From contig CABUBB010000003.1 of the NCBI GenBank assembly GCA_902489745.1, positions 142,112 to 206,111 of the forward strand: DNA of 64,000 bases, in the 5' to 3' direction. This document shows positions 33,691 through 42,727 of this stretch, piece after piece. The DNA is from Metaruminococcus_A sp003150405 (GTDB lineage Bacteria; Bacillota; Clostridia; Oscillospirales; Ruminococcaceae). The translations under genes were made by a program, and so were the position numbers. The first letter of the stretch is position 1. Each line of letters starts with the position of its first letter. The notes beneath the pieces were generated by a model. That model saw nothing but the letters and a program-made list of their open reading frames with translations, was not told the DNA's origin and did no database searches.

Positions 33691-33738
33691 AAACCCACCC
33701 CTAAAAAATGAATTATGCCAAGACAGGAGGATGCAAGT

Positions 33739-34410
33739 ATGGACTGTTTGCAATGGATGACCTGCCTTACCCAAAAGCTACAGGCTGCGTTTGAAAAGCG
33801 TCTGCTGTTTGTCGGGCTGCAGGGAAGCTGTCAGCGAGGCGAGGCAACCGCCCAAAGCGATATTGATGTGGTTGTACTATTAGATACCGTCTGTCTCCGC
33901 GAGCTGTCGTTATACCGAAGCATATTGGCCGAAATGCCATGGAATGAACGCGCCTGCGGCTTCATCTGTGGAAAAGAGGAGTTTACACACTGGCCAAAGC
34001 ATGAAATCTTCCGTTTTTGTCAGGATACCCGTGCATTTTATGGAAACCTCGAACAGTTGGCGCCAAGTATAACACAGACCGATATTCAGGAAAGCCTTCG
34101 GATTGGCGCTGCGAACCTGTACCACGAAGTGTGCCATCTCTATCTCTATGGGAACGGCAGTGCAGAATCGTTAAAAGGCGCATACAAAAACGTTTTTTTC
34201 CTCCTGCAAATCTGGTATTACCTGGTTTTTGGGAGGTATATCCAAACAAAGCGGGAACTGCTTCCGCTGCTGCATGACCCGGAGGCAGAGCTGTTAAGTC
34301 GCATTATTTGCTGGGATGAACAGACGCAGGAGCGCGGGGAGCATCCAGAGCGGTGGTTTGAACCTCTTCTCAATTGGAGCAGTGGTCTGCTGACCGAAGG
34401 CGTAAAATAA
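33739..34410 (+). CDS. nucleotidyltransferase-domain protein
   Basis: 223 residues. GLQGSCQRGEATAQSDIDVVV holds the pol-beta-type motif: Gly-Ser at 29-30 and the metal-binding D41 and D43. The C-terminal helical region resembles the substrate domain of aminoglycoside- or kanamycin-type nucleotidyltransferases and of HEPN-like partners. It could adenylylate a small molecule or a protein. No antitoxin or HEPN gene is adjacent, so a toxin-antitoxin role is not supported. Start ATG 33739 follows CAGGAGG at 8 nt. Confidence 0.78.
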   Translation: MDCLQWMTCLTQKLQAAFEKRLLFVGLQGSCQRGEATAQSDIDVVVLLDTVCLRELSLYRSILAEMPWNERACGFICGKEEFTHWPKHEIFRFCQDTRAFYGNLEQLAPSITQTDIQESLRIGAANLYHEVCHLYLYGNGSAESLKGAYKNVFFLLQIWYYLVFGRYIQTKRELLPLLHDPEAELLSRIICWDEQTQERGEHPERWFEPLLNWSSGLLTEGVK

Positions 34411-34494
34411 GCTCCTTTTCTCCTATACTGCAGCAGGTACTCTAGTCCTAGGTTCCATCTGTGTCTTTTTCAATCAATAATATATTAATACAAA

Positions 34495-34530
34495 ACACCC
34501 CGCCGTAAAGAAATACGGCGGGGTGTTTTT
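34495..34530. terminator. bidirectional terminator
   Basis: Perfect 13-bp stem ACACCCCGCCGTA/TACGGCGGGGTGT with a 6-nt loop and T-tails on both strands. It ends directly at the stop codon of the small minus-strand gene and may also stop the nucleotidyltransferase transcript. Confidence 0.9.
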
Positions 34531-34706
34531 CAAATGTCTCCCCGAAGCAGGTTTTCTGCATAGTCGCGCAGGGACTCAAAGGAATTGATGTTCTGTGCCC
34601 GGGTGCTGATTTGCTCCTGCACATAATCTGGGAGTGAATTGTAATACTGCTTTGCATGCGGATTCTCTGCAACCAGCGCATGAAGGCTTTGGTATTTCTG
34701 TTTCAT
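34530..34706 (-). CDS. conserved-looking small protein, 58 residues
   Basis: The frame reads MKQKYQSLHALVAENPHAK, then YYNSLPDYVQEQIS, and ends SFESLRDYAENLLRGDI. GGAGA lies 5 nt before the ATG and a perfect terminator follows the stop, so this is a complete small transcription unit. The composition is that of a soluble, mostly helical protein with aromatic residues. I recall similar short clostridial proteins with YAENL near the end, but cannot assign a function. Confidence 0.75.
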   Translation of the reverse strand: MKQKYQSLHALVAENPHAKQYYNSLPDYVQEQISTRAQNINSFESLRDYAENLLRGDI

Positions 34707-34801
34707 AACATTCTCCGTTCCGCCGCCTGAACAAGCGGCTTTGCATTACGGCTTGCGCCTGCTGTTAGTATGGGTGGATAGGGACGGAAATATGTCAGAC
34801 A

Positions 34802-35278
34802 TTAATTGAGCAGCCAAACAAACAGGTTGAGGTAACCCGCAAAGGTCAGCCACAACAGGTACGGCACCTGAAGCCAGGCGGCGGTGCGGTTTATTTTTCC
34901 GAACCGCCAAATCATGACAACGACGAGAATCCAGAGCAGCAAAAGCCAGAAAAAGGCAAACGCGTAGGCCTGCATATTAAAAAAGATGATGCTCCAGAAA
35001 AAATTAACTACAAGCTGCACCGCATACACCGTAAGAACTGAGCGGCTTCCAGGTTCGCCGGACGCATAAACCAAATAAGATGAAATGCCCATCAGGACAA
35101 ACAAAATTCCCCATACGACCGGAAAAAGCCATCCGGGAGGAGACAGCGGCGGCTGCACCAAATTGCCGTAAACCTCCATGCTGTTCATGGTGAGAAAGCC
35201 GGAAAGCGCACCAACTGCAAGAGGGATGAGAATGCTGAGAATCAGCGGCTTCCAGCGGATGGTTGTAACTGCGCGCAT
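34802..35278 (-). CDS. tspO: TspO/MBR family membrane protein
   Basis: 158 residues with five hydrophobic helices. PPLSPPGWLFPVVWGILFVLMG carries the conserved W-x-F-P-x-V-W loop between helices 1 and 2. QLVVNFFWSIIFF and VPYLLWLTFAGYLN are the other family motifs. TspO proteins bind porphyrins and related ligands and are linked to stress and tetrapyrrole handling. The ATG follows AAAGGAG at 9 nt. It lies alone, with a small inverted repeat just upstream. Confidence 0.93.
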   Translation of the reverse strand: MRAVTTIRWKPLILSILIPLAVGALSGFLTMNSMEVYGNLVQPPLSPPGWLFPVVWGILFVLMGISSYLVYASGEPGSRSVLTVYAVQLVVNFFWSIIFFNMQAYAFAFFWLLLLWILVVVMIWRFGKINRTAAWLQVPYLLWLTFAGYLNLFVWLLN

Positions 35279-35295
35279 ATTGAACCACTCCTTTA

Positions 35296-35314
35296 CGGTA
35301 ATAGTTTATTACCG
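35296..35314 (-). promoter_or_regulatory. inverted repeat in the tspO leader
   Basis: CGGTAATA-GTT-TATTACCG, perfect 8-bp arms, 18 bp before the tspO start. On the minus strand the left arm overlaps a weak -10 (TAATAA) placed 16 bp from TTACAT, so it could be a repressor site. Confidence 0.45.
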
Positions 35315-35712
35315 CAACAGCCATTCTATGTAATGGAGCACAAATTTTTAAGGAGCAAACAGGGCATGTTGTTCAGTGATTACGTGCGGCCGACTCTGTG
35401 TAATTGCCTTTTCACCGCACCAAAAAGAACATCCACAAGCCAATGGGATGTAAAGCCGCTTGCAAAAGCGATTACCGGGAAGTATAATAAAACTGTTGAA
35501 ACAAAAGGAATGCCTTTGAAATGCAGAAACAGCCGCGCCAATTTTCATATCACAGGCGGTAGGAACGCCGTATTTTCCGGCAGAATAGCTATCTGCCTTT
35601 TCGGTATTCCCATCCCGTTTCAGAGTATTGGGGATGTACCACCCCAGCGCCGAATCAGGCGTTTGTATTTTTATCAGCCGTGAGCAGTTTCAGGTAAGGA
35701 GTGAAGAAAACG
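35315..35712. other. gene-free stretch
   Basis: About 400 bp upstream of the YbjQ-like gene. Frames on both strands lack ribosome sites. I see no clear promoter or repeat apart from the ribosome site AAGGAG at the end. Confidence 0.4.
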
Positions 35713-36024
35713 ATGATCTTGGTAAATACCGAATACATCAGCGGAAAAGAAATTGAAATGCTCGGCCTTGTAAAAGGAAGCACCATCCAGTCCAAAAACA
35801 TTGGGCGGGATATTACCCAAAGTTTTAAAACCATTGTCGGCGGTGAACTGAAAGCCTACACCCAAATGATGGACGAAGCGCGCACGCTGGCGACCAAACG
35901 CATGGTAGAGGAGGCCGAAAGCGTAGGAGCAGACGCTGTCATCAATGTGCGGTACTCTTCTGCCTCGGTCATGCAGGGGGCTGCTGAAATTATGGCGTAT
36001 GGCACTGCGGTAAAATTCAAATAA
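35713..36024 (+). CDS. YbjQ/UPF0145 family protein
   Basis: 103 residues. VKGSTIQSKNIGRDITQSFKTIVGGEL and SVGADAVINVRYSSASV are the family's signature segments (heavy-metal-binding-like fold, pentameric in solved members). The molecular function is unknown. The ATG at 35713 is preferred, with AAGGAG at 11 nt; a GTG 12 bp earlier abuts the ribosome site. It has its own terminator. Confidence 0.88.
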   Translation: MILVNTEYISGKEIEMLGLVKGSTIQSKNIGRDITQSFKTIVGGELKAYTQMMDEARTLATKRMVEEAESVGADAVINVRYSSASVMQGAAEIMAYGTAVKFK

Positions 36025-36039
36025 ACTGGATTAGCCGCT

Positions 36040-36071
36040 AAAAGCCGCGTTTGATTAAACGCGGCTTTTTT
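36040..36071 (+). terminator. terminator of the YbjQ-like gene
   Basis: Perfect 13-bp stem AAAAGCCGCGTTT/AAACGCGGCTTTT with loop GATT and T-tail. Confidence 0.92.
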
Positions 36072-36113
36072 ATCATAAACACCATTGTTAAAAAATCCAA
36101 CGGAGGAATGGAC

Positions 36114-37733
36114 ATGAATTTTAATCCCCTGAGTTACCGCTATCCTTCACGGCGCAGCCTTGTATACGGCGCCAAAGGGATGGTCTGCACTTCCCAGCCG
36201 CTCGCTGCACAGGCCGGCCTGGATATTTTAAAAAAGGGCGGCAATGCAGTGGATGCAGCGATTGCCACCGCCTCCTGCCTGACGGTTGTAGAGCCAACCT
36301 CCAACGGAATCGGGGGAGATGCGTTCGCTATTGTCTGGAGCAAGGGAAAGCTCTACGGGCTCAATGCAAGCGGGCCGGCACCGGCCTTGGCTGATCCGGA
36401 GGCTCTGCGTAAAAAAGGGTATACCAAAATGCCGCGCCGCGGCTGGAACGCCGTCACCGTACCGGGAATCCCTTCCGCCTGGAGTGCGCTTGCCGGGCGG
36501 TTTGGAAAGCTCCCGTTTGAGCAGCTTTTTGAGCCTGCAATCTCCTATGCAGAAGAAGGCTACCCCGTCTCTCCCGTTGTTTCGCTGCTGTGGGAACGCG
36601 GTGCGCGTTTGTTCAGCAGCGCGCAGGTGACGGGTGAACTCACCCCGGAAGAACAGCGCCCCTGGTTCAAACAATTCGCTCCAGAAGGCCGTGCACCAAA
36701 AGCAGGCGAACTCTGGAAAGCTCCGGATTTGGCGCAGACGCTGCGCCTTCTCGCCCAAAGCCGCTGCTCTGAATTTTACCACGGCACGCTTGCCGAACGG
36801 ATTGACGCTTTTTCAAAACAACACGGCGGCGCACTGCGCGCTGCCGATTTGGACGCATTCGCCCCGGAGTGGGTAGAGCCTATTTCAGTCCGTTACCGCG
36901 GCTATGACGTTTGGGAGCTGCCTCCGAACGGCCACGGCCTGGTGGTGCTGATGACACTGAACCTGCTCAAACAGTTTGAATTTGGCGCGAGAGAAGACAG
37001 CCAAACCATTCACCGACAGCTCGAGGCAATGAAGCTTGCCTATGCGGACGGCCAGCGCTATATTGCCGAGCCCTCCGCCATGCGGGTAACCGCGGAGCAG
37101 CTTTTATCCGAGGAATACGCCAAACGGCGTGCGGCGCTCATTGGTGAAACGGCGCTGGAGCCGTTCCATGGAGATCCCAACTGCGGCGGTACCGTTTACC
37201 TCTGTACAGCGGACGCCGAGGGCAACATGGTCTCCTACATTCAGAGCAATTACAACGGATTCGGCTCCGGGCTGGTGGTACCCGGAACCGGGATTTCCCT
37301 GCACAACCGCGGGTATAATTTTTCACTTGACCCGCATTCTGACAACTGTCTTGCGCCGGGCAAACGCCCGTATCACACCATTATCCCCGGTTTTCTCACC
37401 AAAAACGGCGAAACGGTTGGCCCATTTGGCGTTATGGGCGCCTTTATGCAGCCGCAGGGCCATGTGCAGGTGCTGGAAAATTTAATTGATTTCGGTCTGA
37501 ACCCACAGGAGGCGCTTGACGCACCACGCTGGCAGTGGACAGGAAACAAATCCATTCTGCTGGAACCCGGCTTTCCGTCTGAGGTCATCCAAGCGCTGGA
37601 ACGCAAGGGGCATGACGTCAGCATTGCAGCGGAATCCATCAGCTTTGGCCGCGGGCAGATGATCTTCCGAAATGGGAACACCTATGTAGGCGCGTCCGAA
37701 CCACGCGCCGATGGCTTAGTCGCAGCGTGGTAA
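36114..37733 (+). CDS. gamma-glutamyltransferase-like Ntn hydrolase
   Basis: 539 residues. GGNAVDAAIATASCLTVVEP and NGIGGDAFAIVW are GGT landmarks of the large subunit. The autocleavage nucleophile Thr is in NCGGTVYLCTAD, followed by NMVSYIQSNYNGFGSG and the small-subunit PFGVMGAFMQPQGH. No signal peptide is present, so the enzyme is cytoplasmic, like YwrD, rather than secreted. It would transfer or hydrolyse gamma-glutamyl groups, but the substrate may differ from glutathione. ATG 36114 has GGAGG at 7 nt. Confidence 0.88.
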   Translation: MNFNPLSYRYPSRRSLVYGAKGMVCTSQPLAAQAGLDILKKGGNAVDAAIATASCLTVVEPTSNGIGGDAFAIVWSKGKLYGLNASGPAPALADPEALRKKGYTKMPRRGWNAVTVPGIPSAWSALAGRFGKLPFEQLFEPAISYAEEGYPVSPVVSLLWERGARLFSSAQVTGELTPEEQRPWFKQFAPEGRAPKAGELWKAPDLAQTLRLLAQSRCSEFYHGTLAERIDAFSKQHGGALRAADLDAFAPEWVEPISVRYRGYDVWELPPNGHGLVVLMTLNLLKQFEFGAREDSQTIHRQLEAMKLAYADGQRYIAEPSAMRVTAEQLLSEEYAKRRAALIGETALEPFHGDPNCGGTVYLCTADAEGNMVSYIQSNYNGFGSGLVVPGTGISLHNRGYNFSLDPHSDNCLAPGKRPYHTIIPGFLTKNGETVGPFGVMGAFMQPQGHVQVLENLIDFGLNPQEALDAPRWQWTGNKSILLEPGFPSEVIQALERKGHDVSIAAESISFGRGQMIFRNGNTYVGASEPRADGLVAAW

Positions 37734-37798
37734 GCTACCCGGTTCCATAAATACGCAAACCCCATTGGCCGATAGGGCAGTGCGATAAGAAAATTTTA

Positions 37799-37825
37799 GC
37801 AGGGGCGGCAATCAGCCGCCCCTGC
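37799..37825. terminator. shared terminator of converging genes
   Basis: Perfect 11-bp stem GCAGGGGCGGC/GCCGCCCCTGC with loop AATCA between the GGT-like gene and the hexokinase-like gene; T-tails are moderate. Confidence 0.7.
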
Positions 37826-37867
37826 CTCGTTTCTTAAAGCATCGCGCCCAGCCAGTGGGGTCGTTTT

Positions 37868-39208
37868 TTATATTCCTTTACGGACACAATCCTCGGCAAT
37901 CGCCATTGTTGCCGTTCCAATCAAAGTGGTATCCACCTGCTTTAAATCAGCCGCTGCAGCCTTGCCGGCGACAAGCTCTTTAAGCGGCGGATCCTCTGCC
38001 AAAACGGCGCGGACCGGCGTTCCGTCAAAATAGGTGAGGCCGCTTTTCATCTTCCGGCGGATCTCTTCAAAAATCCGAGGCTTGATAGCCGGGTTGCGGG
38101 CAATACTTCCTTCCAGGTAAATAACGCTGCGGCCGCCGTTCTCCAACGGACCCATAAAAACTATCGTGGAGACGATGGTATTGGCGAGGGTTTGGTAGCT
38201 GCGCACAGCAATGGTGGATGCAAGCTCCATCAGCTCTGCATAGCCCGTTTCGCCTGCTACCTCTCTGAGCCTTTGCAGCCGATTGGTGTCAAACGCACGG
38301 TCAAGGCTGTTCTGGTAAAGCTCATACACCGTACGGGTGTCCCTGCTGTGGGTGAAGAAATCCGCAATCGGCTTTCCCTCCAGCGCGGAACCGCCAAGGC
38401 GGACACGCTCTGCCACAGCACGGCGCATCAGAGAGAAAACGCCCTTGCCTGCAATGGCATAATTGAGCTGGCGGTTTTCGGTCTCTTCTGCGGGAAAAAG
38501 CGCGTCGTCCTCCGGGAGATTGCAGACCAGCGCAATTGGCAGGTAATGGCGCTCATCGCCGTTTGCCATTCCGGTTCCACAAATGCACAGAACCGTTTTG
38601 TCCCGCTCAGTCACATCGGAAAGTGCAACCGCACCGTGATGGGCAACAATTCCGTCCGACTGGTAAAACATCATATAATTTGGGAAGCCACGGGACTTCA
38701 TATAACGGTCAAAGTTTGTCTCAAACACCAGCTCTTCGCACACCTCTTTTTTACTGCGGGCAACCATACGATCAAAGGTGGGCAGCTTGGTCGGATGATA
38801 CGGACAGTGCTCCACAATCAGCATCGGCAGGGAAATGCCGATGCACGGGCAGGCCGTTTCAGAAAGATAGCTGCGCACAGCAGCATCCTGAATAAGCAGG
38901 CGGTCAAGATAATCGTAAAAATCGGTGTGCTGCTCCGGGTTTTCCTCTGCACGGACGTAATCCACCACCATCTGCCCTCCACGCATCGAGGCGATCATTA
39001 CCTTGGCGTTGGTTCCGCCGAACGAAAGCGCAAGTACGGCGCCGTGATTGTAAAAGGCCGACGGCTTTTGCTTTGCAATGCGAAAATGCTGTTCCATACC
39101 AGATTCGCTTGACGGCATCTCCCCCGCTCGGAACAGCGCGATAAAATCCGCCAGTTCGCGGTCGGTGTCCGGCAGCAATCTCTTCTGAATCTGCTCCATC
39201 TGTGTCAT
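37868..39208 (-). CDS. hexokinase-like sugar kinase (ASKHA fold)
   Basis: 446 residues. The phosphate-1 loop LALSFGGTNAKVMIAS, the adenosine-side ICGTGMANG, and EGSIARNP near the C-terminus match the hexokinase branch of the ASKHA superfamily. Bacterial members of ~440 residues are common in Clostridia. It would phosphorylate a hexose from ATP in the cytoplasm. The ATG follows GGAGG at 8 nt. An SDR gene lies 23 bp upstream in the same direction, so they may be cotranscribed. Confidence 0.78.
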   Translation of the reverse strand: MTQMEQIQKRLLPDTDRELADFIALFRAGEMPSSESGMEQHFRIAKQKPSAFYNHGAVLALSFGGTNAKVMIASMRGGQMVVDYVRAEENPEQHTDFYDYLDRLLIQDAAVRSYLSETACPCIGISLPMLIVEHCPYHPTKLPTFDRMVARSKKEVCEELVFETNFDRYMKSRGFPNYMMFYQSDGIVAHHGAVALSDVTERDKTVLCICGTGMANGDERHYLPIALVCNLPEDDALFPAEETENRQLNYAIAGKGVFSLMRRAVAERVRLGGSALEGKPIADFFTHSRDTRTVYELYQNSLDRAFDTNRLQRLREVAGETGYAELMELASTIAVRSYQTLANTIVSTIVFMGPLENGGRSVIYLEGSIARNPAIKPRIFEEIRRKMKSGLTYFDGTPVRAVLAEDPPLKELVAGKAAAADLKQVDTTLIGTATMAIAEDCVRKGI

Positions 39209-39231
39209 AGTCCATTCCTCCGTTGACCGTT

Positions 39232-39996
39232 TTAATTTTTAATGCGCTCCCAAACCGCCATAACCAAACGGTGCGGGAACAGCTTGGCGAGCAGGCGGTG
39301 TCCTTTGTTGTGAAACCCATAAACCGAAACCGCCTTGCCTTTTACACTGTCCCCAAGCGCCTTGCGGACAACATCGGCAGGGCGAGCCATACCGGGGAAA
39401 TTCCGCACCGACTCCGGGTGCTCAGTAGACTGCGCCACTGTGAAAAATTCCGTTCTGGTCCAACCGGGACAAACTGCCGTCACCATAATGCCGCGCCGTT
39501 TCAGCTCCCGGCCCAGCGCGCGGGAAAAACTCAGCACAAAAGCCTTAGAGGCCGCATAAATGTTCATATCCGGCAAAGGCTGAAACGCCGCAACCGAGGC
39601 CATTTGAATGATACGGCCTCCTGATTTCATATAGGGGAGCACCGCTTTGGTGAGCACGGCAAGGGCATAAACATTCAGCTGCACCATGTCTGACACTTCT
39701 TCATCACTCAGACCGGCGGTTGGGCCGAACTTACCAAAACCGGCCGCATTGACCAGCAAGCGAACCAGCGGTTTCCGCTCCTCCAACATCTTCTTGATTT
39801 GGCTTAAGGAATCCGACTCTTTTAAATCCAGCGCGAGAATGCGTAGCGGCGTTTTGGTCATCTGAGCCAGTTCCTCCAAGCGTTCTTCCCGCCGGGCAAT
39901 TACCCAGATTTCGTCGTAATGTTCCATTGCAGCAGCCTGCAAAACAAACTGGCGCCCCATTCCAGAAGATGCCCCAGTAATAATTGCAATGTCCAT
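39232..39996 (-). CDS. short-chain dehydrogenase/reductase
   Basis: 254 residues. Cofactor motif TGASSGMG at 7-14, NAAG at 83-86, and the catalytic S134, Y147 and K151 (YAASK). R35-R36 after the second strand suggests NADP preference. The C-terminal extension after FPGMARPADVV resembles the DltE-like/retinol-dehydrogenase-like group. Substrate unknown. The ATG follows GGAGG. Confidence 0.9.
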   Translation of the reverse strand: MDIAIITGASSGMGRQFVLQAAAMEHYDEIWVIARREERLEELAQMTKTPLRILALDLKESDSLSQIKKMLEERKPLVRLLVNAAGFGKFGPTAGLSDEEVSDMVQLNVYALAVLTKAVLPYMKSGGRIIQMASVAAFQPLPDMNIYAASKAFVLSFSRALGRELKRRGIMVTAVCPGWTRTEFFTVAQSTEHPESVRNFPGMARPADVVRKALGDSVKGKAVSVYGFHNKGHRLLAKLFPHRLVMAVWERIKN

Positions 39997-40017
39997 TCGT
40001 TCTTCCTCCCTTGAACC

Positions 40018-40569
40018 TCAGCCGAGCTCAGAATCATAATGGGTACGTTCCCCGCCAATGTATTTGGGGCGGGTACGCGCACAGATTAAGCCCGCCTCGC
40101 CAATACGGCTGAGCGACAGACGAACCGGAACAGCAACTGGCGCCAGGTGCATTCCAATCAAGGTACCGCCAATATCCATTCCAGCTTGTGCCTGAATTTG
40201 TTCCACTGCTACCGGCTGGCAGAATGCCGCATAGGCAGCCGCTGCAAACGAGCCGCCCGCTTTGGGCTGCGGCACCGCATTAACCACGGGCAGGCGGTAC
40301 CATTCTGCCGCCTCTTTTTCCAGAATAATGGCGCGGTTTAAATGTTCACAGCACTGTGCTGCAAGAAAAACTCCATACTCTTTCAGCAGAGGGTAAATAC
40401 CTCCCAACACCGCCTGTGCCAGCTCTGTGCTGGAATGGGTACCGATTCTCTCGCCTCCGATTTCGCTCGAGGAACAGCCGACCACAAAAATGTCCTTCCC
40501 TTTCAGCTTTGCGGTTTCCAGCAGTTCGGCAGCGGCTTGGCGCGCCTGCGCCTGAATTTGTTCCAACAT
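40018..40569 (-). CDS. UPF0340 (YwlG/TIGR01440) family protein
   Basis: 183 residues. DIFVVGCSSSEIGGERIGTHS and QCCEHLNRAIILEKEAA are family signatures; DIGGTLIGMHLAPVAVPVR is typical of the C-terminal half. The fold is known for YwlG, but the function is not. The start at 40569 has AAGGTGA before it, and a long upstream extension is discarded because it crosses the promoter. Confidence 0.9.
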   Translation of the reverse strand: MLEQIQAQARQAAAELLETAKLKGKDIFVVGCSSSEIGGERIGTHSSTELAQAVLGGIYPLLKEYGVFLAAQCCEHLNRAIILEKEAAEWYRLPVVNAVPQPKAGGSFAAAAYAAFCQPVAVEQIQAQAGMDIGGTLIGMHLAPVAVPVRLSLSRIGEAGLICARTRPKYIGGERTHYDSELG

Positions 40570-40588
40570 GTTTATCACCTTCGGTTTT

Positions 40589-40616
40589 ATCATACCACAA
40601 AAGAACCAGAATGCAA
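40589..40616 (-). promoter_or_regulatory. promoter of the UPF0340 gene
   Basis: On the minus strand, TTGCAT, a 16-bp spacer ending TGG, and TATGAT (extended -10). Confidence 0.65.
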
Positions 40617-40780
40617 AGATTGTGTTAATGACGGAGCTTTTCAGGGCGCCAGGCTTTTCATTTTTCAAGTCTGCTTGGAGCAAATGATGACGAGCTGCGG
40701 GACAACCGCCGTATTTCTCTTTTGGGTTACGCTGAAAAACAGCCTCCCGCAACAGTACAAGTGCGGAAAGCTGTTTCCTC

Positions 40781-41209
40781 TTACAGGTATTGTTTTAGGC
40801 GTTCAATGCTGTTCTGCTCAAACGTGATGGTCTCTTCCACCAGTTTGCGCGCCGTCTGGGATGCCTCTGGACACCGATTCAGTGTCTCCTGAGCCTCCAC
40901 AATGCCCATGTTGCTTCCATCGATCACCATTTTGGCGATTTTAGAGACCGATCCTGCCGTCGCCGCATTAAAGCGAATCATCCCATCCGCCATCAGTTTC
41001 TGAAAGAAGGGACTTTCCTCCGGGTTGGCGCCGTTTGCATAAATTTGTTTCTTCGCCTTGCTGTTGAGGCTGGAATAACCCTGCATTTGGGTGACAAGAT
41101 CATCCCGCAAATCGGTTTCCTTCACCGATTTCAAGAGGATGTTCAGATTTTCCTCCCCCATTTTGGTATCCTGATATACTTTGTTAAGCAAATCCATATC
41201 CTGTGTCAT
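40781..41209 (-). CDS. conserved hypothetical helical protein
   Basis: 142 residues, strongly helical, beginning TQDMDLLNKVYQDTKMGEEN. It has a repeated pattern of helices separated by short loops (QMQGYSSLNSKAKKQI, VIDGSNMGIVEAQETL, ARKLVEETITFEQN), consistent with a ferritin-like four-helix bundle. Similar proteins are frequent in spore-forming Clostridia, sometimes near coat-protein genes, but I cannot give a function. GAGGTGAT precedes the ATG. It stands alone. Confidence 0.75.
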   Translation of the reverse strand: MTQDMDLLNKVYQDTKMGEENLNILLKSVKETDLRDDLVTQMQGYSSLNSKAKKQIYANGANPEESPFFQKLMADGMIRFNAATAGSVSKIAKMVIDGSNMGIVEAQETLNRCPEASQTARKLVEETITFEQNSIERLKQYL

Positions 41210-41436
41210 TGTCAATCACCTCACCCCTTAATATGGAACAAAAACGGGAAATTATACCCAAGATATCAAACATCCAGAGAGTTGAATATGGACAGTCAAA
41301 ACAGGCTGACCAATGAGCAAAGTTACCTGTTCTGTCAGCGCCCTTTATGCCTTTCTTGTATCTTTTTAAAGTTTCAAACGCAGCCTGTCATTCCTTAGCA
41401 GCTCCCCTTGTTCATGCGCTTTCATGCGGGCCGTGC

Positions 41437-41465
41437 TTGTACTTTTCCAGTTAACCCGGTATAAT
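41437..41465 (+). promoter_or_regulatory. promoter of the EamA transporter gene
   Basis: TTGTAC, a 17-bp spacer and consensus TATAAT. The -10 ends only 9 bp before the first ATG, so the transcript would be leaderless or nearly so. Confidence 0.75.
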
Positions 41466-41474
41466 GGGATATAA

Positions 41475-42428
41475 ATGATCAACAACATGAATGGAGATGG
41501 CAGTTTGCAGGCAGAAACCTTTTTTCGAAAACCAATCAATATTTTTCTCATCGCCGTTCTCTGTACCCTGCTTTGGGGCAGCGCTTTTCCCGGCGTTAAA
41601 CTGGGGTATGAGTTACTGCACATCGGCACCGATGACCTGTTTTCCAAAATTCTGTTTGCAGGATGCCGGTTTGGACTGGCAGGCATTTTCACTCTTGCTT
41701 TCACAATGGTTTCCGCCCGGCGGATCATCCTGCCAAGCAAAAGCAGCATTGGCGGCATTACCCTGTTGGGATTGGTACAGACCACCCTGCAATACATTTT
41801 CTTTTACATTGGGTTGAGTTATACCACCGGGGTCAAGGGCTCCATTCTCAACGCGACTTCTACCTTTATGATTGTCATCCTCGCCCACTTTGCCTATAAA
41901 AATGACCGTATTACGGTAAAAAAGGCCGTTGGATGCCTGCTTGGCTTTGCCGGGGTTGTTCTTGTCAATTTAGGCGGCGGAGGCTTTGAAGGCTTTTCCT
42001 TTTTGGGGGAAGGGTGCGTCCTGCTTTCTGCGCTGACCTTTGCATTTGGCTCGCTTATCAGCAAGAAGGTAGCCTCCAAAGGAGAGCCCGCCATGATTAC
42101 CGGTTATCAGCTTCTCATTGGCGGGGTGGTTTTGGTACTGATCGGCCTTGCCGGTGGCGGGCATATTTCCATAGACAGTGTGGAGGCGTTGGCCCTGTTC
42201 CTTTATCTCGCGTTGCTTTCGTCGGTAGCTTTTGCGCTCTGGACGGCGCTGCTCAAATACAATCCGGTGGGAAAAATCAGTATTTACAATTTCTTGACAC
42301 CGGTATTCGGCAGCATTCTTTCGGTGATTTTTTTGCAGGAACAGGCATTTGACCTAAAAATTATTCTGGCGCTTCTTTTCGCCTGCGCCGGGATTGTGTT
42401 GGTCAACCGGGACAAAAAAACTGGATAA
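41475..42428 (+). CDS. EamA/DMT-family transporter
   Basis: 317 residues with ten hydrophobic helices in two repeated EamA halves (first LIAVLCTLLWGSAFPGVKLGY, second GEGCVLLSALTFAFGSLISKK). Members export amino acids or metabolites; the substrate is not evident here. No ribosome site lies before the ATG at 41475 or the one four codons later. Together with the promoter position this suggests leaderless translation. Confidence 0.88.
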   Translation: MINNMNGDGSLQAETFFRKPINIFLIAVLCTLLWGSAFPGVKLGYELLHIGTDDLFSKILFAGCRFGLAGIFTLAFTMVSARRIILPSKSSIGGITLLGLVQTTLQYIFFYIGLSYTTGVKGSILNATSTFMIVILAHFAYKNDRITVKKAVGCLLGFAGVVLVNLGGGGFEGFSFLGEGCVLLSALTFAFGSLISKKVASKGEPAMITGYQLLIGGVVLVLIGLAGGGHISIDSVEALALFLYLALLSSVAFALWTALLKYNPVGKISIYNFLTPVFGSILSVIFLQEQAFDLKIILALLFACAGIVLVNRDKKTG

Positions 42429-42491
42429 ACGCGCCGTGCTCGCTTTTGTTTTCCAGCGCCACCCAGAAAAGCAAAACAGCTGTATGATCTT

Positions 42492-42525
42492 AAAACGCCG
42501 TGTGTTTAAACACACGGCGTTTTTT
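42492..42525 (+). terminator. terminator of the EamA gene
   Basis: Perfect palindrome AAAACGCCGTGTGTTT plus its reverse complement, with a T-tail, about 65 bp after the stop. Confidence 0.92.
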
Positions 42526-42727
42526 CTTCCCGATTTTCCACGGCGCCCCTTTCCAAAGCAAAAATTGTCCCATTGGTTCCATCAACGCTTTGTGCGCTGG
42601 CAAGGCCACGCTCGGCATTCGATATACTCTGGCGCATTGACATTTCTAAAGAGAGACACATGCACTCTTACGCGAAATCCCATCTACCCGGTGCCTATAC
42701 ACAAAACAAATGGAGGTCCCTAAAAAT

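Noticed and set aside
33739..34410. MNT-HEPN toxin-antitoxin module
   Set aside because: The nucleotidyltransferase is larger than MNT antitoxins and no HEPN partner is adjacent.
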